Positions 1 to 10,919 are shown, numbered from the stretch's first letter. The stretch is 64,000 bases of DNA from Psococerastis gibbosa (GCA_963971405.1 OZ020485.1:37934469-37998468), one strand, 5' to 3'. Notes: generated by a model not told the origin, from the letters alone. A program made the numbers and translations.

Positions 1-589
1 CTCCCTGGCTACGTGCCTGCCAGAGCCACATCAAATAGCCCATAGTTTGGGGATGACTGGTTTAGACAGTCTCAGTGGTGTGTGTACCGTTGGCCCAAAG
101 CTATACAAGTACGCCAAAAGCCACGGCTTTTGTTCTCATAAAAAAGCCGCCATGTTCTCGCATATTGAACGACATTATTTCGCTTTATCAAGTGATTTTT
201 TCCGAGATGTGTTGCCCGGGGTCCTTTGATTTTTACCCACTCTTGACGGGGGAAGAGGCTGTTGTACAATGCTGTGGCTCATCAAATGACAAATGCAACA
301 TTGGCATGATTTTAGAAAAAGTCGGAAATATTTTTGCAGGGCAACATATTGACGGTACCAATGTAAACATGGCTAAAAACAAATTTTGCGGATATTTATT
401 TATTTATGTACGTCGATTCAAGGTGGACAATGCAAATAAACATTCAATGAACCGATGAAGGGAACTACAGGGTGTGTAAGTAACTTCTTGATAGCAATGA
501 TAAAGCATTGTTATAATCAAGTTTTACTATAATATAATATATTATACTTGACAAATGCAGTACAGCTGCAATAAATCAATTGGGACACC
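1..589. other. Unassigned sequence, no gene recognised
   Basis: Overlapping frames of 60-127 codons exist on both strands, but none has a recognisable domain and their composition does not look coding. Positions 425-451 resemble the sequence around 892-1107 (related flank, then AATGCAAATAAAC and TTCAATG) and appear to be a paralogous copy of the target later hit by the MITE at 904-1076. Confidence 0.5.
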
Positions 590-836
590 AGGAGCCTGAT
601 CGAGGCGATTATAATACAGGGGTTAAATAAATACCCTAGGATTATAACTGTAAACAAACACATTTTGAATAGCACTTTCCATTATAAAATTATCTTGTTT
701 ACATTTTTAATCCCCTGTAAATGTAAACAAACAAATTTTCAATAGCACTTTCCATTATAAAATTATCTTGTTTACATTTTTAATACCAGAGGATTAAATA
801 AATACCGGTATTATAATCGCCATGATCTGGCTGCAG
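590..836. mobile_element. Foldback MITE, CTGCAG/CTGATCGAGG family, copy 1
   Basis: The ends are inverted repeats: GCCTGATCGAGGCGATTATA on the left and a diverged complement ending in CTGCAG on the right. The same element occurs at 49855-50025 and 58384-58558 at about 171-175 bp. This copy is longer because an internal segment of about 62 bp, beginning GTAAACAAAC and ending TACATTTTTAAT, is present twice (651-712 and 723-784). No protein is encoded, so it is non-autonomous. No target duplication could be assigned because the termini are palindromic. Confidence 0.8.
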
Positions 837-903
837 TTGGATAGTAAAATATCTAATAGTCTAACTCAATTGAATTATCATCCAAAGTCCAAAGTGGTGA
901 ATG

Positions 904-1076
904 CAAGGCCGTGCCCAGGTTTTGATTTCGGGGAGGCGGGGTCCAATTTTTTTTTAAACGTAATTTATTAATAAATTAATGGATAAATTCCTTAAAAAAT
1001 ACAGGTTTTCATTAAAAAAATTATTTCGGGGGTTGGGGTCCGGACTCCTTGGACCACCCGCCTGGGCACGGCCATG
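904..1076. mobile_element. hAT-like MITE, 173 bp, exact 8-bp TSD
   Basis: The terminal inverted repeats are CAAGGCCGTGCCCAGG on the left and the complement of CATGGCCGTGCCCAGG on the right. The 8-bp sequence GGTGAATG flanks the element directly on both sides (896-903 and 1077-1084). An 8-bp duplication with CA..TG ends fits the hAT superfamily. The interior is AT-rich with GGGG runs and no coding capacity. Confidence 0.85.
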
Positions 1077-1084
1077 GGTGAATG

Positions 1085-2592
1085 CAAATAAACGTTCAAT
1101 GTAATAGAACTGAAAAAGGCGACTGAGCTCCCCATTTGCAGTTTTATTAATAAGCCTTCGCCTCTAAAATCTTTAGTTTATTTCAAAATGCGTAAAACCC
1201 AGAAATATATGCGTTGAAACTAATACGGCTGTTTTTTGGGGGGTTACACTGGAAAATACTTTAGTTTAATTACAATTTAACAGTTACTGCCTAGACTGAC
1301 GAACCTGGATCTGACAATTCCTAAAATACCTAAAATCCAAAACGCCCCGAAATGGAATCCTGCATATCTACCAGTTTTCGGGCAACCGAATCGCTCATCC
1401 ACTTATTTTTTTTTCCTTTTACCTGATTAGATTGGATAATAATCGCAGACTCGGTAAAGCGGAGTTTGAGTAATTCGAGTTCTACGGTGCTTTCCATTAA
1501 TTACATAGTAAAAACTTGAGAAATCTTTGGTCTGGTGATTATGCTCTAAAATCCATTACGCGATAAAAGGCCAACAACATTGGATTTCAATTTAAAGTTT
1601 CTTAATGTATCTTGCAGAGTGCTTATTCAAATGTACAAACGCAAATAATGTTGGATTTGTCCCCAGAGGTTGTGAGATCTTGAGGTTTTCGCGTTAATGC
1701 TAGTGGAATACTGCTTTCTAGTTGAGATGCTTGTACTGTTTCGCATTAGACTAATGTATGTAGCCTACTCTTTTAATACTCTATTTGTAGAGACGGCTTT
1801 TAAAACATCTAAATTGAAGTAAAGCCCCTGACTAGGGTTGCCACCTTTTTGAAATTATTTTATTTTTTCAAAGTGACATAATAAAAAATGTAATAATTTA
1901 AGAAAAACAGAACTTATCTTCCAGTTTTTCCTATGCGTCATAAATTACCTAGCTCCTTTGCAAATTAGAGGAAAATATGCTTGTGTAACGTGTATTAAAA
2001 CATCTTCAGTTATGGCAGTAAAAGTGTAAATTACACTGTCTAATACATAAAATACCACTGCATTTTCAAAAACAAGGTATCATATTTTCTTATTTCCAAC
2101 TTTTCATGTATACTTGCTACTGCTCTTAGCAGCCTTCAACAATTGTTTGTTTTCTTAGAAAACTTTTAATGCTTCTCCGCATGAGATGTCGCAATTTATA
2201 TAAATCAGCAACTCATTTTTAATTAACTTAAATTAACTTTTAACTTTTAACTTTTAATTAACATATCTCACAACTTGGCGATAAGGCGGCCTGTGAACGC
2301 TGAAGTGGCTGTGGAATCGAAAGTAAAAATTGTACCAAGTTTAAATTTAAATGATTATTTTTTAGCTCTAAAATTTTTGAAGTTCTAAAGCTTAACTTGA
2401 CTGCGATGTTTTCTACTTCAAAATATCGTAATTCACCAGTTAATAGGAATTATGCGGAAAGCGAGCTAAATAGGTTTTCAAAGCTGAATTCTAACATGTG
2501 ATCCTAAGTTTGTAGAAGATGCTAACTTCCCCCGAAAAATGTCCATCCTAGAACCTGGTGGCCCGACCCCTAATTAATATTTGACAATTTGA
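1085..2592. other. Unassigned AT-rich sequence
   Basis: No open frame of note on either strand. Around 2220-2265 there is a small run of TTAACTTTTAACTTTTAA units. Nothing else is recognisable. Confidence 0.5.
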
Positions 2593-3068
2593 CTTACTTT
2601 ACTTAGGTTGGCGCGTAGCCGGCCGCCTTACCAAGTTGAATCCAGCGGACCGGAGCAGGTTCAAAGATGCAGATAACATGGTCGTGTGCACAGTGCCGGT
2701 AGGGAAACATGGTAGGACTTGTCCTGGTCACCTCCGAACTAATCGTGTGACTTCACTGTTTCCCAAGTGGTTCGGAATCCACTATAATCAGGAGGTCGAC
2801 TGTCCTATGGGCCCACACCGTGGCCTGGGACTGTGTCCAACCATACTACTAGGTTGGCGCGTCCAGCCCGGGGGGACTTTTGGTCGCTGCCACTACACCA
2901 TGCCACCTCGGACGATCTTCCGCCGCTCGCTTCCAATCTCGGGTGCCGGTGGCGTGCACATCTTCGAGCATTTGGTCTCTCCATCTTACTCTTGGCCTAC
3001 CGGGACGCCTAGGGTGGTTGAAAGTGTCTTCGAAAACTAGCTTTGGCGACAATTTGAATGTAGCATAA
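2593..3068 (-). pseudogene. Non-LTR retrotransposon ORF2 C-terminus, split by a SINE
   Basis: The minus frame at 2849-3052 reads the typical tail of a LINE endonuclease/reverse transcriptase protein: RPGRPRVRWRDQMLEDV, then a Trp and Asp-Arg-Pro-Arg-Trp segment and PPGLDAPT. The SINE at 2617-2850 sits just before the stop codon. With it ignored, the frame ends at a TAA and a GTAAAGTAAGT tail follows, as expected for a LINE 3' end. Only the last 65-70 residues are recognisable, so the element is 5'-truncated. The clade is not certain; this tail style occurs in RTE, CR1 and related LINEs. Confidence 0.75.
2617..2850 (+). mobile_element. SINE-like retroposon, AGCCGGCCGCC family, copy 1, 12-bp TSD
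   Basis: The 234-bp unit begins AGCCGGCCGCC and ends CCAACCATACTACT. The 12-bp sequence AGGTTGGCGCGT flanks it exactly (2605-2616 and 2851-2862). Copies in the opposite orientation lie at 28574-28818 and 47945-48184. GGTTCAAAGATGC near base 41 resembles a decayed pol III B box. The 12-bp duplication and short repeated tail indicate target-primed retroposition. A 134-codon frame crosses it, and a similar peptide appears in the other copies, but this follows from sequence identity and is not evidence of a protein. Confidence 0.8.
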
Positions 3069-3563
3069 ATTTAGGTTTCTCTAAGTTTGTCTTACATTTA
3101 CTTTATCGGACGTTCTTCGAATGCACCCTGAGTTGCGAATAATTTGGCTACGAAAATTAAGTTATGGATTTTAGAAAGCATAACATTTATAACATGCCAT
3201 CAAAGCGAGATTTTTCACTGCTGACTGAGCATAAAATAACTTCTACGAGGAAAAGGAGAGGTAAAGGTAATCAATATGCCGTTGATTGGTTACGGGCAGT
3301 ACTCTTCAGCACATATTCCGTCAGTTTTCATATTCTTTCAATCAGTGTCGTATTCAAAAGGCCCAGCCAGACTATTCAACCTTTCTATTTATTGCCTTCA
3401 TTGATTTTAAACTCGTCAAACTTGTGTCGATGTTTAGGAAAATCGAAAACCATCTTCTCTTCCCCAGAAACGCATTTAAAAAAAAGAGATATGATATTAC
3501 TCAGGTACCAGACCCACACCAGGTGGGGGGGGGGGGGGTGCTGGGGGACTGCCCCCCTCCCGC
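3069..3563. other. Unassigned sequence with poly(G)
   Basis: Frames of 112-140 codons run through here, but they end in the poly(G) tract near 3526-3538 and show no domain. I treat them as chance frames. Confidence 0.45.
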
Positions 3564-3650
3564 AATATATTTTGACTTTACACTAGATAGAATTGAACTT
3601 TCCAGTCGGGCTGCATTTAGATAGGATCGCAGCCGTCCCCGAAATATAAT
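3564..3650 (-). repeat. Fragment of the poly(G) MITE family seen at 22365 and 48213
   Basis: GACTTTACACTAGATAGAAT and the later CCCGAAATATAATCCTGG match, in reverse, the interior of the elements at 22365-22547 and 48213-48375 (ATTCTATCTAGTGTCAAG and TTTCATTTCGGGG). A sister fragment lies at 33238-33332. No complete ends are visible here. Confidence 0.55.
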
Positions 3651-4261
3651 CCTGGTTACGGGCCTGTCAGGTACTTTACCCACTGTGAGTGCAAAAAATA
3701 AAATAAAAATAACTTGGCTCACGCGCTACCGTGCTGGTTGATGAAGGCGGTTGCTATGATAGCAGGTAGTTTCTCATAAGAGATTTGCTATTTAATAGCC
3801 TTAAAGGCAGCAAATTTTATGAAACCCTGGAGTGCGATTGTTTATTCAGGGTTTGTTTATAGAAGGTGTTAATCGGGAAAAGGTTTGTTGGGGAGCAAGG
3901 GCGGAAGGGGGGGGGGGTAGGCAATCGGTCTCAAGTGCCCCCATTTATCATACACGTCCGCCATTAGTCTCAACCCAACTTTCTGCCGTCCCATTTTCTG
4001 TGAAGGGCCATACGCTTTATATTTGACTTCAGGTCCAGAAAAAAACAGTTAATTAAATTTGTTACAAATATGTAACGGTTTAATTGTTACAATGAAACGA
4101 GGTGATAACCGGATCCGAATTGGGCAGTGGCCAGTGACGTCAAGCTGTCTTATTTTGTGTAAATAAATGGGAAATTACTAGTAGTACATAACGATTCTAC
4201 TGAGGTTGTATTTGTAATTATTTTTATGTTTCTACATCAACTATTTTCGAGCCTAAATCCC
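3651..4261. other. Unassigned sequence
   Basis: Contains a poly(G) run at about 3908-3918. No gene and no repeat with definable ends was found. Confidence 0.45.
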
Positions 4262-4562
4262 CTTTAAATGCCCCTCCCATCATGGCTATTGGAACCTTGC
4301 AGACTGCTGCTCTGTGAACCACTGCTTGGGGTTTTTCAACCTGGATGTTCTTCTGCTGGGAGCCCTCCGACCTTCTATCTTCCCTTGGATTACAACATGC
4401 AGAAGGCGATACTTTTCGTTCCTCACCACATGACAGATGTATATTAGTTTCCGTTTCTTAACCTTCTGCAGGAACTCGGCTTTTGTACCCATTCTCCTCA
4501 GGACCTTGGCAATAGGGACGCGATCTCTCCACGATATGCGCAACATTGATCTGCAAATCTTA
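4262..4562 (-). pseudogene. RTE-like LINE C-terminal fragment
   Basis: The minus frame contains LRISWRDRV, VKKRKLIYICHVVRNEKYR and IQGKIEGRRA. These align residue for residue with the C-terminus of the longer element at 56075-56911 (ISWRDH, VKKRKLQYFGHVMRNEKY, IQGRIEGRR). Near 4310 the match shifts frame: AAVCKVPIAMM corresponds to the other copy's AAVSKVQIAQM. The piece is therefore 5'-truncated and frameshifted. A third copy is at 54373-54640 on the opposite strand. Confidence 0.8.
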
Positions 4563-5596
4563 ATTTCAAATTACGGTTCTCTTGAGGTTCGATAACGATT
4601 CGTCTGAAAAATAATTTTTTGGGGTTCTACACAGTATACAGTATATAGCTTATTTATTTTATAGCCTACTTTAATAGATAACACGAAATAAAATAAAAAA
4701 TCTCTAATGAAACTGTTCGTGATAGTCCATCCAGAACATTTGATTAGTGCTCTTGCCGTTAACCTAATGGTTTATTTATTTCTGAACCATAAGTTTGAAA
4801 TTTTGTCCTATTTAATCTATAATGTATTGAAATAGGTATAATCATGCGCCATTATGACTTGCAATATTTAAGAACCAGCTATTGACGAAATGGTTCATAA
4901 TGAACACTCCGATAGATTAAAATGAGTTAACCACCAAAAGAAAAATACGACTCGTATATACAGGTACTATATACTGTATATTATACGTCACTACCTACAG
5001 AAGTAAAGGATACCAAATTTCGCGTCGTTTGAGGGGAGTAGGCCAGAAATGGTCGTCTTAAATCTTACTTAGTACCTATGTGAAAGTAATTTTATAAACA
5101 GTTAAACACCTACTACAGTTTATTCTAAAACGAAATTTCATTAGATACAATATTCCATCTAACTAAGGTCTTGTTATGTTTCCAAAAGTAGTAGTGGAAT
5201 ATGAATCATTATTAATCACAATGTATTGCAGTTTAAACTTTGAGATGAGGAAAAGTTGGATAAAAGAAGCAGAGTATATCCTTTATTTTACGATAATTAC
5301 TTCTTTCAATCATAAAATTGAAAACGCCTCCATCCTCAACCATAAAATTGGTGCCGGCAATCTAATTTATATCTATGCTGAAGCTGTTTTCAAGCTTGAG
5401 AACATTGTTTGGGAAGGAGAAATTTGGAAATATGTAAAATGGCAATAGCAAATTTTGATAATTGATATTTATATGTACAATCATTAGACATCTTCTACCT
5501 TCACTATATTTTTGTTAGTTTGGACGTCACGTAATGTATATCGAATTTCATCAGATTTCTTCGAGTTACAGGTCGTCAGATGAAAGATAGGTCCGG
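4563..5596. other. Unassigned AT-rich sequence
   Basis: A 90-codon plus frame at 5176-5448 has no recognisable domain, and neither a promoter nor splice context could be supported. Short TATACAG/ACTGTATA motifs occur near 4625-4640 and 4960-4985. Confidence 0.4.
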
Positions 5597-5770
5597 ACAA
5601 GTAGAGTACAGACTCCAACTTTAACCCGAAAAGTTGTTGGTGGGAGTTACTTACTACATTTTCTGGCCATGCTTCGGAGAGCATGTAAAGCAGGCGGTCG
5701 GCCTTCTTAATTGAGTGTAAGAGAGGACTTAATAGCACTAACTCCGTTAGGTTGGCTTAGTAGTAGAACT
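5597..5770 (+). mobile_element. tRNA-derived SINE, family A, copy 1
   Basis: The head AAGTAGAGTACAGACTCC corresponds to the A-box region of the better copies (GTAGAGTAGTGGTACGGACT). The body contains TGGCCATGCTTCGGAG and AACTCCGTTAGGTTGGCTTA. The B box is damaged here. Family A has nine copies in this window, on both strands. Confidence 0.75.
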
Positions 5771-5957
5771 TGGAATCTCGAGATTACAAAGCTTTTCAAG
5801 TAATAACGTATCAATGCGCGCGGCAGCGCGACCCCGACATCATATCATTAAATATTAAAGCAAAAATGATGTGGGGCGGAATAGCCTTAGTTTTACTACA
5901 GTAGTAGCTCGCCGACTGGCATATACAAATTCAATAGGTACAACATTATGATATTAT

Positions 5958-6432
5958 GGCGGGTATTCCACATACGTACATCGTCAATGAAAATTATGAA
6001 ATTGAAGGACATTTCAACTTTCCATTGATGGCGGCCATTCCACATGTTTTTTCAAAAATTGACAATTTTCTATTGAAACGTATATGCGCCAAATTTTTGA
6101 AATTGGTTTGCATTTGTTTCTTGAAATTATATAAATAAATAAATAAATAAATAAAAGAAATTGTATTTGTTATCTTCGTCGCCTTATTATTTAAACCTTA
6201 TTATAATTTTCATACAGAAATGCGTTCTTTTTAAAGAAATCAATTAAAATAGTTGTACTTGTCATATCCCATGACGCCATTTTTTAATTTTAGTTTGTTT
6301 CTTTCATTGTTTGTGATTTTACTCTATGATCAATTGATCATTGATCAATTTTAACAATGGCATAGAGTAAAATTGAAATGTCCTTCAATTTCATAATTTT
6401 CATTGACGATGTACGTATGTGGAATACCCGCC
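5958..6432. mobile_element. Foldback element, GGCGGGTATTCC ends, 3-bp flanking TAT
   Basis: The left arm from GGCGGGTATTCCACATACGT is repeated as its complement at the right end (6368-6432), giving arms of about 65 bp. TAT occurs on both sides (5955-5957 and 6433-6435). A second GGCGGCCATTCCACATG lies at about 6030. The middle (about 6230-6372) is shared with the foldback at 19116-19499, whose arms are different. No transposase is encoded. The 3-bp duplication is compatible with a PIF/Harbinger-like origin, but that is only an inference. Confidence 0.75.
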
Positions 6433-7090
6433 TATGCTGTTATCGAAATATCAAATATTGTAAACCTCCCGTTTGAACATAGCTCAAGTCCTATATTCTA
6501 CTATTATCCTATTTCTACATACTTTAATTCAATGTAGGACAATTTTTAAAAAGTGTAAGAAAGAAAGAGAGAGAAAGTCAGAGAGGGGAAGAGAATGTCG
6601 TTGCTATACAGAAAATCGGGCTCTATGGAAGAAATGTATTTTAAGGCATTGCGTGAGAGAAACTCTACAATAAGAAGGGGTTCATTATGACGAGCGTACA
6701 CTTATCGACGGACTATTGTGCCGTTGCAACTGTTTTCATCATCCCTATTGTTTTCTAGTGTTTTATTCATTCATTCAAAGAATAAACAACTTTATCTATC
6801 AAGAATAATATCTCTTGTTGAAAGGTTTCCATTATAAGATGAGGTAGGTAATCTTGAGACTTTAAGTAAGCAGTGGCGAAACTAGAAATTTGGGGAACGA
6901 AAATGGGGTCCCCCTACCGGTACCTCTGAATATTTATATTAAAAACTAACTAGGCCTACATACACTATAGTGTAAAATTGTAGATTTTGGAGAAGAAGAC
7001 TTGCTCATAAAAATGTCTATAGGAGGTTCAGGGGTCTCTCCCGGCAGAAACATCTGGAATACATGGGTATAAAATAGTGTTTTTTTTTTC
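6433..7090. other. Unassigned sequence
   Basis: A GA-rich stretch lies near 6555-6595, and a remnant of the GGGGTCTCTCCCGG repeat also found at 13.8-14.8 kb lies near 7030. No gene was recognised. Confidence 0.4.
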
Positions 7091-7093
7091 TAC

Positions 7094-7273
7094 AAAACGC
7101 TTCTACGAAGAGTGGGAGAGGCGATGGTATCTGGACGCCGAGCACGTGGGCGCCCAAAGCTCACCCCGGAGAGGAAAATTGTAAGCGACCTGCAAGAAAC
7201 CGGGCTCACAAGGGAGGACGCGCAAGACAGAAACTTCTGGAACCGCCGCAGCTCTGCCGCCGACCCTCCATGA
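7094..7273 (+). pseudogene. LINE ORF2 C-terminal fragment, 59 codons plus stop
   Basis: The plus frame reads LLRRVGEAMVSGRRARGRPK, then LTREDAQDRNFWNRRS and ADPP before a TGA at 7271-7273. The GRRxRGRPK, DAQDRxxWxRR and ADPP signature is the usual last part of many arthropod LINE reverse transcriptase proteins. The frame is followed by a GTAAAAGTAAGTAAG-type tail, supporting a true 3' end. Upstream sequence is not coding, so the copy is strongly 5'-truncated. It is a different family from the 56-kb element. Confidence 0.8.
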
Positions 7274-7874
7274 GGAAATGGCGCGGAAAAAGTAAAAGTA
7301 AGTAAGTTAGGCCAAGCGCAATGCTGTACAAAGGGTCCCAAGATCTATGTCAGCTCAACTTTCTAGATAATAATAGGCCAAGCGCGAGTCCTGAAGCGGT
7401 CGCCATTTAGACGACGCGGGGTGGGGCGCCTCTACAAGGCAATCATTCGTGTGAAATGTGAAAATTAGATAAAACCATCCCTCCTGCCTTCATGTTTGAT
7501 CGACCGAACAATACTCTTTACATAGAAAATGGTTGCTTCATCTTTGAAGTCATTTCTATCTAACCCAGTGTAAAACTAATAGAGAAGTCGCAACCCCTAA
7601 CCCCCCCCCCCCCTCCCCATCCCCCTCCACACAGTTCTATCTCAGATCTCACTGAAAGCCTTGTTCACGAGATTCACATTTTAATAAAGTCGTTATTAAA
7701 TAATGTAAAAGCGAAGTCGGGCTGAGTCCAAAATTAATAAAAAATTCTGTTTATTTTTTGACTCAATGCTGTTTTTTATTAAAAGGTCAAGAAGGCATCA
7801 TGAAAAAAATTACTTGTAACACGAGTGAGATTTGTTTAATTGTTATTTATTTTAATTACATGTTCCTCTACAGT
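7274..7874. other. Unassigned sequence with poly(C)
   Basis: Poly(C) at about 7602-7613 followed by CCTCCCCATCC. No gene was recognised. Confidence 0.4.
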
Positions 7875-8183
7875 TTTAAGTAAGGCACTATATATCCGGG
7901 TATTGTCATCCGCCATGTTGTATCCCATATTTCCTGTATGGTAAGTATTGTAAGAAAAGTAAAAGATTGAAAAATATTGAAAAAAACTAAAACACGTTTT
8001 AGTTATTTTTTATTATAAACTTCCCTACATGTCAGCACGATTTTTTAAATAAAAATAAATAAACAACGATAAATTTCTAAAAATAAATAGGTAAACACCC
8101 AATGCTTGGCTTATACACAAGACTTATAATGGATACAACATGGCGGATGACAATACCTGTCTACTATAGAGCCCTAGTTTTAA
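7875..8183. mobile_element. Foldback element, TATTGTCATCCGCCATG arms
   Basis: GTATTGTCATCCGCCATGTT at about 7900 is repeated as its exact complement at about 8135-8160 (GGATACAACATGGCGGATGA). Weaker inverted similarity continues outwards on both sides. The interior is AT-rich and non-coding. Confidence 0.7.
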
Positions 8184-8243
8184 GGACAGTTCGAAAATCA
8201 AAGCGAACTTCACTGAAGTCTTCACCTATCTTTATCCATTGCA

Positions 8244-8836
8244 CTTGAGAGAATATGGAGCGTTGAATATTGACACCCCAGAATCCGATAATTAATGTAT
8301 TTTTTATTAAATTTAGTAAGAAAGTCATTAAAAATTTGGACTATTCATATTGCAGAAGACTATTTCACACATCATATTATAGAGTACCTATTTTTAATTG
8401 TTTGTATTATAGTTTTTCCATGAATTTTACTGGGGGGATTTTTCGTCCGCAGTAGGTACCTAACTTTCATGGAAGTGCATAAAATTAAAAAAAAACTTAA
8501 AATATAACTTCTACAATGTATCTTCTACAACTTGAATAGACTAAAACTGCAATAAAATTCGACTTCAAAGGCAAGATGGTAGCGTGCTTGTATTTGTGCG
8601 AGCCTCTACATGCCATATGATCGGAGACGTGTCGTAACTCAACACGAGTACTAACCTACAGAAGCAACTAAAGACGTCAATCGGATACATTCATTAAATT
8701 GTTTGCATGAGTTTAACCTTTTTTAAATTTAATAATCAAAATAACTTGCTATGACAATTTAACAAAAAATAAAAATTCAATAAAAGCAACAGATTTTGTG
8801 GTGTGCCAATTTTCTATGCGTATCCTCCTAAAGAGT
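8244..8836. mobile_element. Diverged foldback element interrupted by SINE B
   Basis: The left part (GACACCCCAGA, then GTCATTAAAAATTTGGACTA and TGCAGAAGACTATTTCACAC) and the right part (GCAACAGATTTTGTGGTGTG and TATCCTCCTAAAGAG) match the two arms of the cleaner element at 51672-52073. The SINE at 8560-8731 lies between them. The age difference between the copies is clear by eye, since this one has many substitutions. Confidence 0.65.
8560..8731 (+). mobile_element. SINE family B, copy 1 (headless)
   Basis: Reads CGACTTCAAAGGCAAGATGG, then GATCGGAGACGTGTCGTAAC and a 3' end GTTTAACCTTTTTTAAA. The same body occurs at 39968-40250 (with a tRNA-like head), 53591-53755 and 57538-57715. This copy begins at the head/body junction. 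Confidence 0.75.
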
Positions 8837-9589
8837 CGCAACTTGATTTCTTCCACTTTAAATTCTAAAACATTTCTTTGCCATAAACAAAAAGAGCTTG
8901 AGTAAAAATGAAGCTGATCCGCTGTTGAGGGTCGTAAAAATACAAGATAGGGTTCTGTAGAGCTTGGCTAAGGGGCCTAACTGTAAGAATATCGGAAGAC
9001 GCATAAACAAGGTCCCAAGGGTAGGCTGACGCAGGGCAAATGTGACAGGCAATAAAAACAGTTCTCATCTCTGGAGCGTTTTCCCATACTCAATTCCTTT
9101 TATTGCCTAGACATTAGCTATGGCTGCCAGCACTTTGCTTATTTCAACCAACAATAACCCACTTTCGTCGTTTGTCTTCAATAACTTATCTTTTTTGTCA
9201 GCAAAAATGCATTACTATTTGACTTTCTTTCTACTAGCTGGCACCTTGCCCTAGCCCTAATAAACTGCAGGAAATTCCGTGAGACTTGGAAAGTTAGTTT
9301 TTGTACTGTTTCCATTTTCATTCTTGGCATCTCAAGTTAATTAATTCCCAGTGAATAAACATAATTTTTATGGTTTTTGCCAGTTGAACCTCAATTGAAT
9401 CTATGCAGTCAATACAATAAAAATTATTTCGTATACTACGTCTATATGGAAATAATTTTAAGCTCATGACACAGTGTAGGCTACGTACTATACTATACTA
9501 TTGCAATTCTTTCAACATGTGCCAAAAATAAACTTGCAACCCAATTTAGAAACTTTTCCCCAGAGCCTCAAAATTTTATTTTCAATAGA
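8837..9589. other. Unassigned sequence
   Basis: No gene, rRNA, tRNA or repeat with definable ends was found. The minus frames of 64-67 codons look like chance frames. Confidence 0.4.
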
Positions 9590-9597
9590 GGGTAGGA

Positions 9598-9774
9598 CAG
9601 GGACGGATCCAGCCCATTTGGGGGGGGGGGGTAGCTGAGGGTCAAAATAGGAAAAACATATGTAGGGTCGACTAAATTAGAGCGTAATAACTTAATTTAC
9701 AATAGATTTACCAAATTTTGTGGGGGGGGGGGCAGCTACCCATCCTACCCCCCCCCCCCCTGTATCCGTCCTTG
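9598..9774. mobile_element. hAT-like MITE family D, 177 bp, exact TSD GGGTAGGA
   Basis: Ends are CAGGGACGGATCCAGCCC and the complement of CAAGGACGGATACAGGG. GGGTAGGA occurs exactly on both sides (9590-9597 and 9775-9782). Poly(G) and poly(C) runs lie just inside each end, and the centre AGAGCGTAATAACTTAATTT is constant between copies (33052-33228, 61572-61741). Confidence 0.88.
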
Positions 9775-9809
9775 GGGTAGGACTAACAACGTTAGTAGGT
9801 GCGAAAGAT

Positions 9810-10365
9810 AGACTCGTATTTGTACTTGGTTAAATCATGCCTCCGCCCGTTTCATTGCGCCAATGTTATTAAGCTTGTCTCAGCTTGCCCATTATCGCTT
9901 GTTGCCGGTGTAATTGTAATTTGTTTGAAGGACTTTTTTTATGGACTCAGGCCTACTTGTGGTGGCCCATAGGCCCCTTCTCCAATGCGAACGACCCCAT
10001 GGATTTTGGACGTTATTTGTATTGTTTCCGTATGAGTTTTTGGCGATTGGCAAACTGGCATACGTTTTCAATGTCAACCTACACCGGCTACAAACGATAA
10101 TGTACAAGCTGAGACAAGTTTACCATTGACGCAATGAAACATGACTTAACCAAGTACAGGTGCGAGTCCTTTAGCGCCGGTGTAGGTTAACATAAAGTAC
10201 CTATGCCAGTTTGCCATTGGCCAAAAATTCATACGGAAACAATGCAAGTAATGCCCGAAATCCATGGGGTTGTTGGCAATGGACAAGGGACCTATGAGCC
10301 ACTATAAGCAGGGCTGAGTCCATAAAAAGTCCTTCAAAAATTACAATTACAGGTGTGAAAGATTA
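9810..10365. mobile_element. Compound palindromic repeat, family J, copy 1
   Basis: TACTTGGTTAA, CGTTTCATTGCG and AGCTTGTCTCAGCTTG on the left (9818-9893) recur as complements at 10107-10165. A further inverted pair (AAATCCATGGGG, TTCCGTATGAGTTTTTGGC and their complements) lies inside 9930-10345. A second copy at 55845-56045 and 57716-57780 is interrupted by a LINE, and a scrap is at about 39160-39235. No coding capacity. Confidence 0.65.
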
Positions 10366-10919
10366 TGTCACTCATAATAACTCTTATTAAAATATAAGTT
10401 AGCCTTTCTGTACATTATTATGATTCATATTTCCGTCCCACACCAGATCCCGTAGTGGCAGAGCTTATTGTAACCTATTAAAAGTTTAATGAAAAGCTCA
10501 ACTGATATACAGCGAACACGAAACAACTTTTGGGTTTAGGGCAGTAGAAAAGAGATAAAAAAATATATATGTTGGAAATGAAATGTCATAAGAAGAGAAG
10601 GTCCACCCTGAGCAAGGGAGGGTAAATATTAGCTTTGGGGGTGGTGGGGTAGACGCCGTTGACTCTGGTTGCCTTGATTTTGTGATTTTCAGACCTGCTG
10701 AGCCGCTGAAAGCTCTGTCAAATATTGACCACTGAAAGCGCTGATGACACTTTTCCTAATTATCAGCTGTTATCATAACAACCTCTGATTGAGCAAACAA
10801 TTTTCGATTTCCTCACCTTTTTGTGGAAATTTGGCTACAGTTTCAATAATGATATGTATGGGAGTTTTTAATAGAAATGATTATATATCTGTGTACATCA
10901 ATTAACAATTTTGGCTTTT
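10366..10919. other. Unassigned sequence
   Basis: No gene or definable repeat was found. Confidence 0.4.

Noticed and set aside
75..458. 127-codon plus frame at the left edge
   Set aside because: No domain, unlikely composition, overlaps other frames, and part of it is shared with the flanks at 880-1110.
2636..3040. 134-codon frame and its relatives at 28533-28850 and 47942-48190, which seem to encode similar peptides
   Set aside because: The peptide similarity follows from DNA identity of SINE copies. Frames are in both orientations relative to the insertion and run into unrelated flanks.
5176..5448. 90-codon plus frame
   Set aside because: No recognisable domain, no supporting signals; similar frames are expected by chance in this length.
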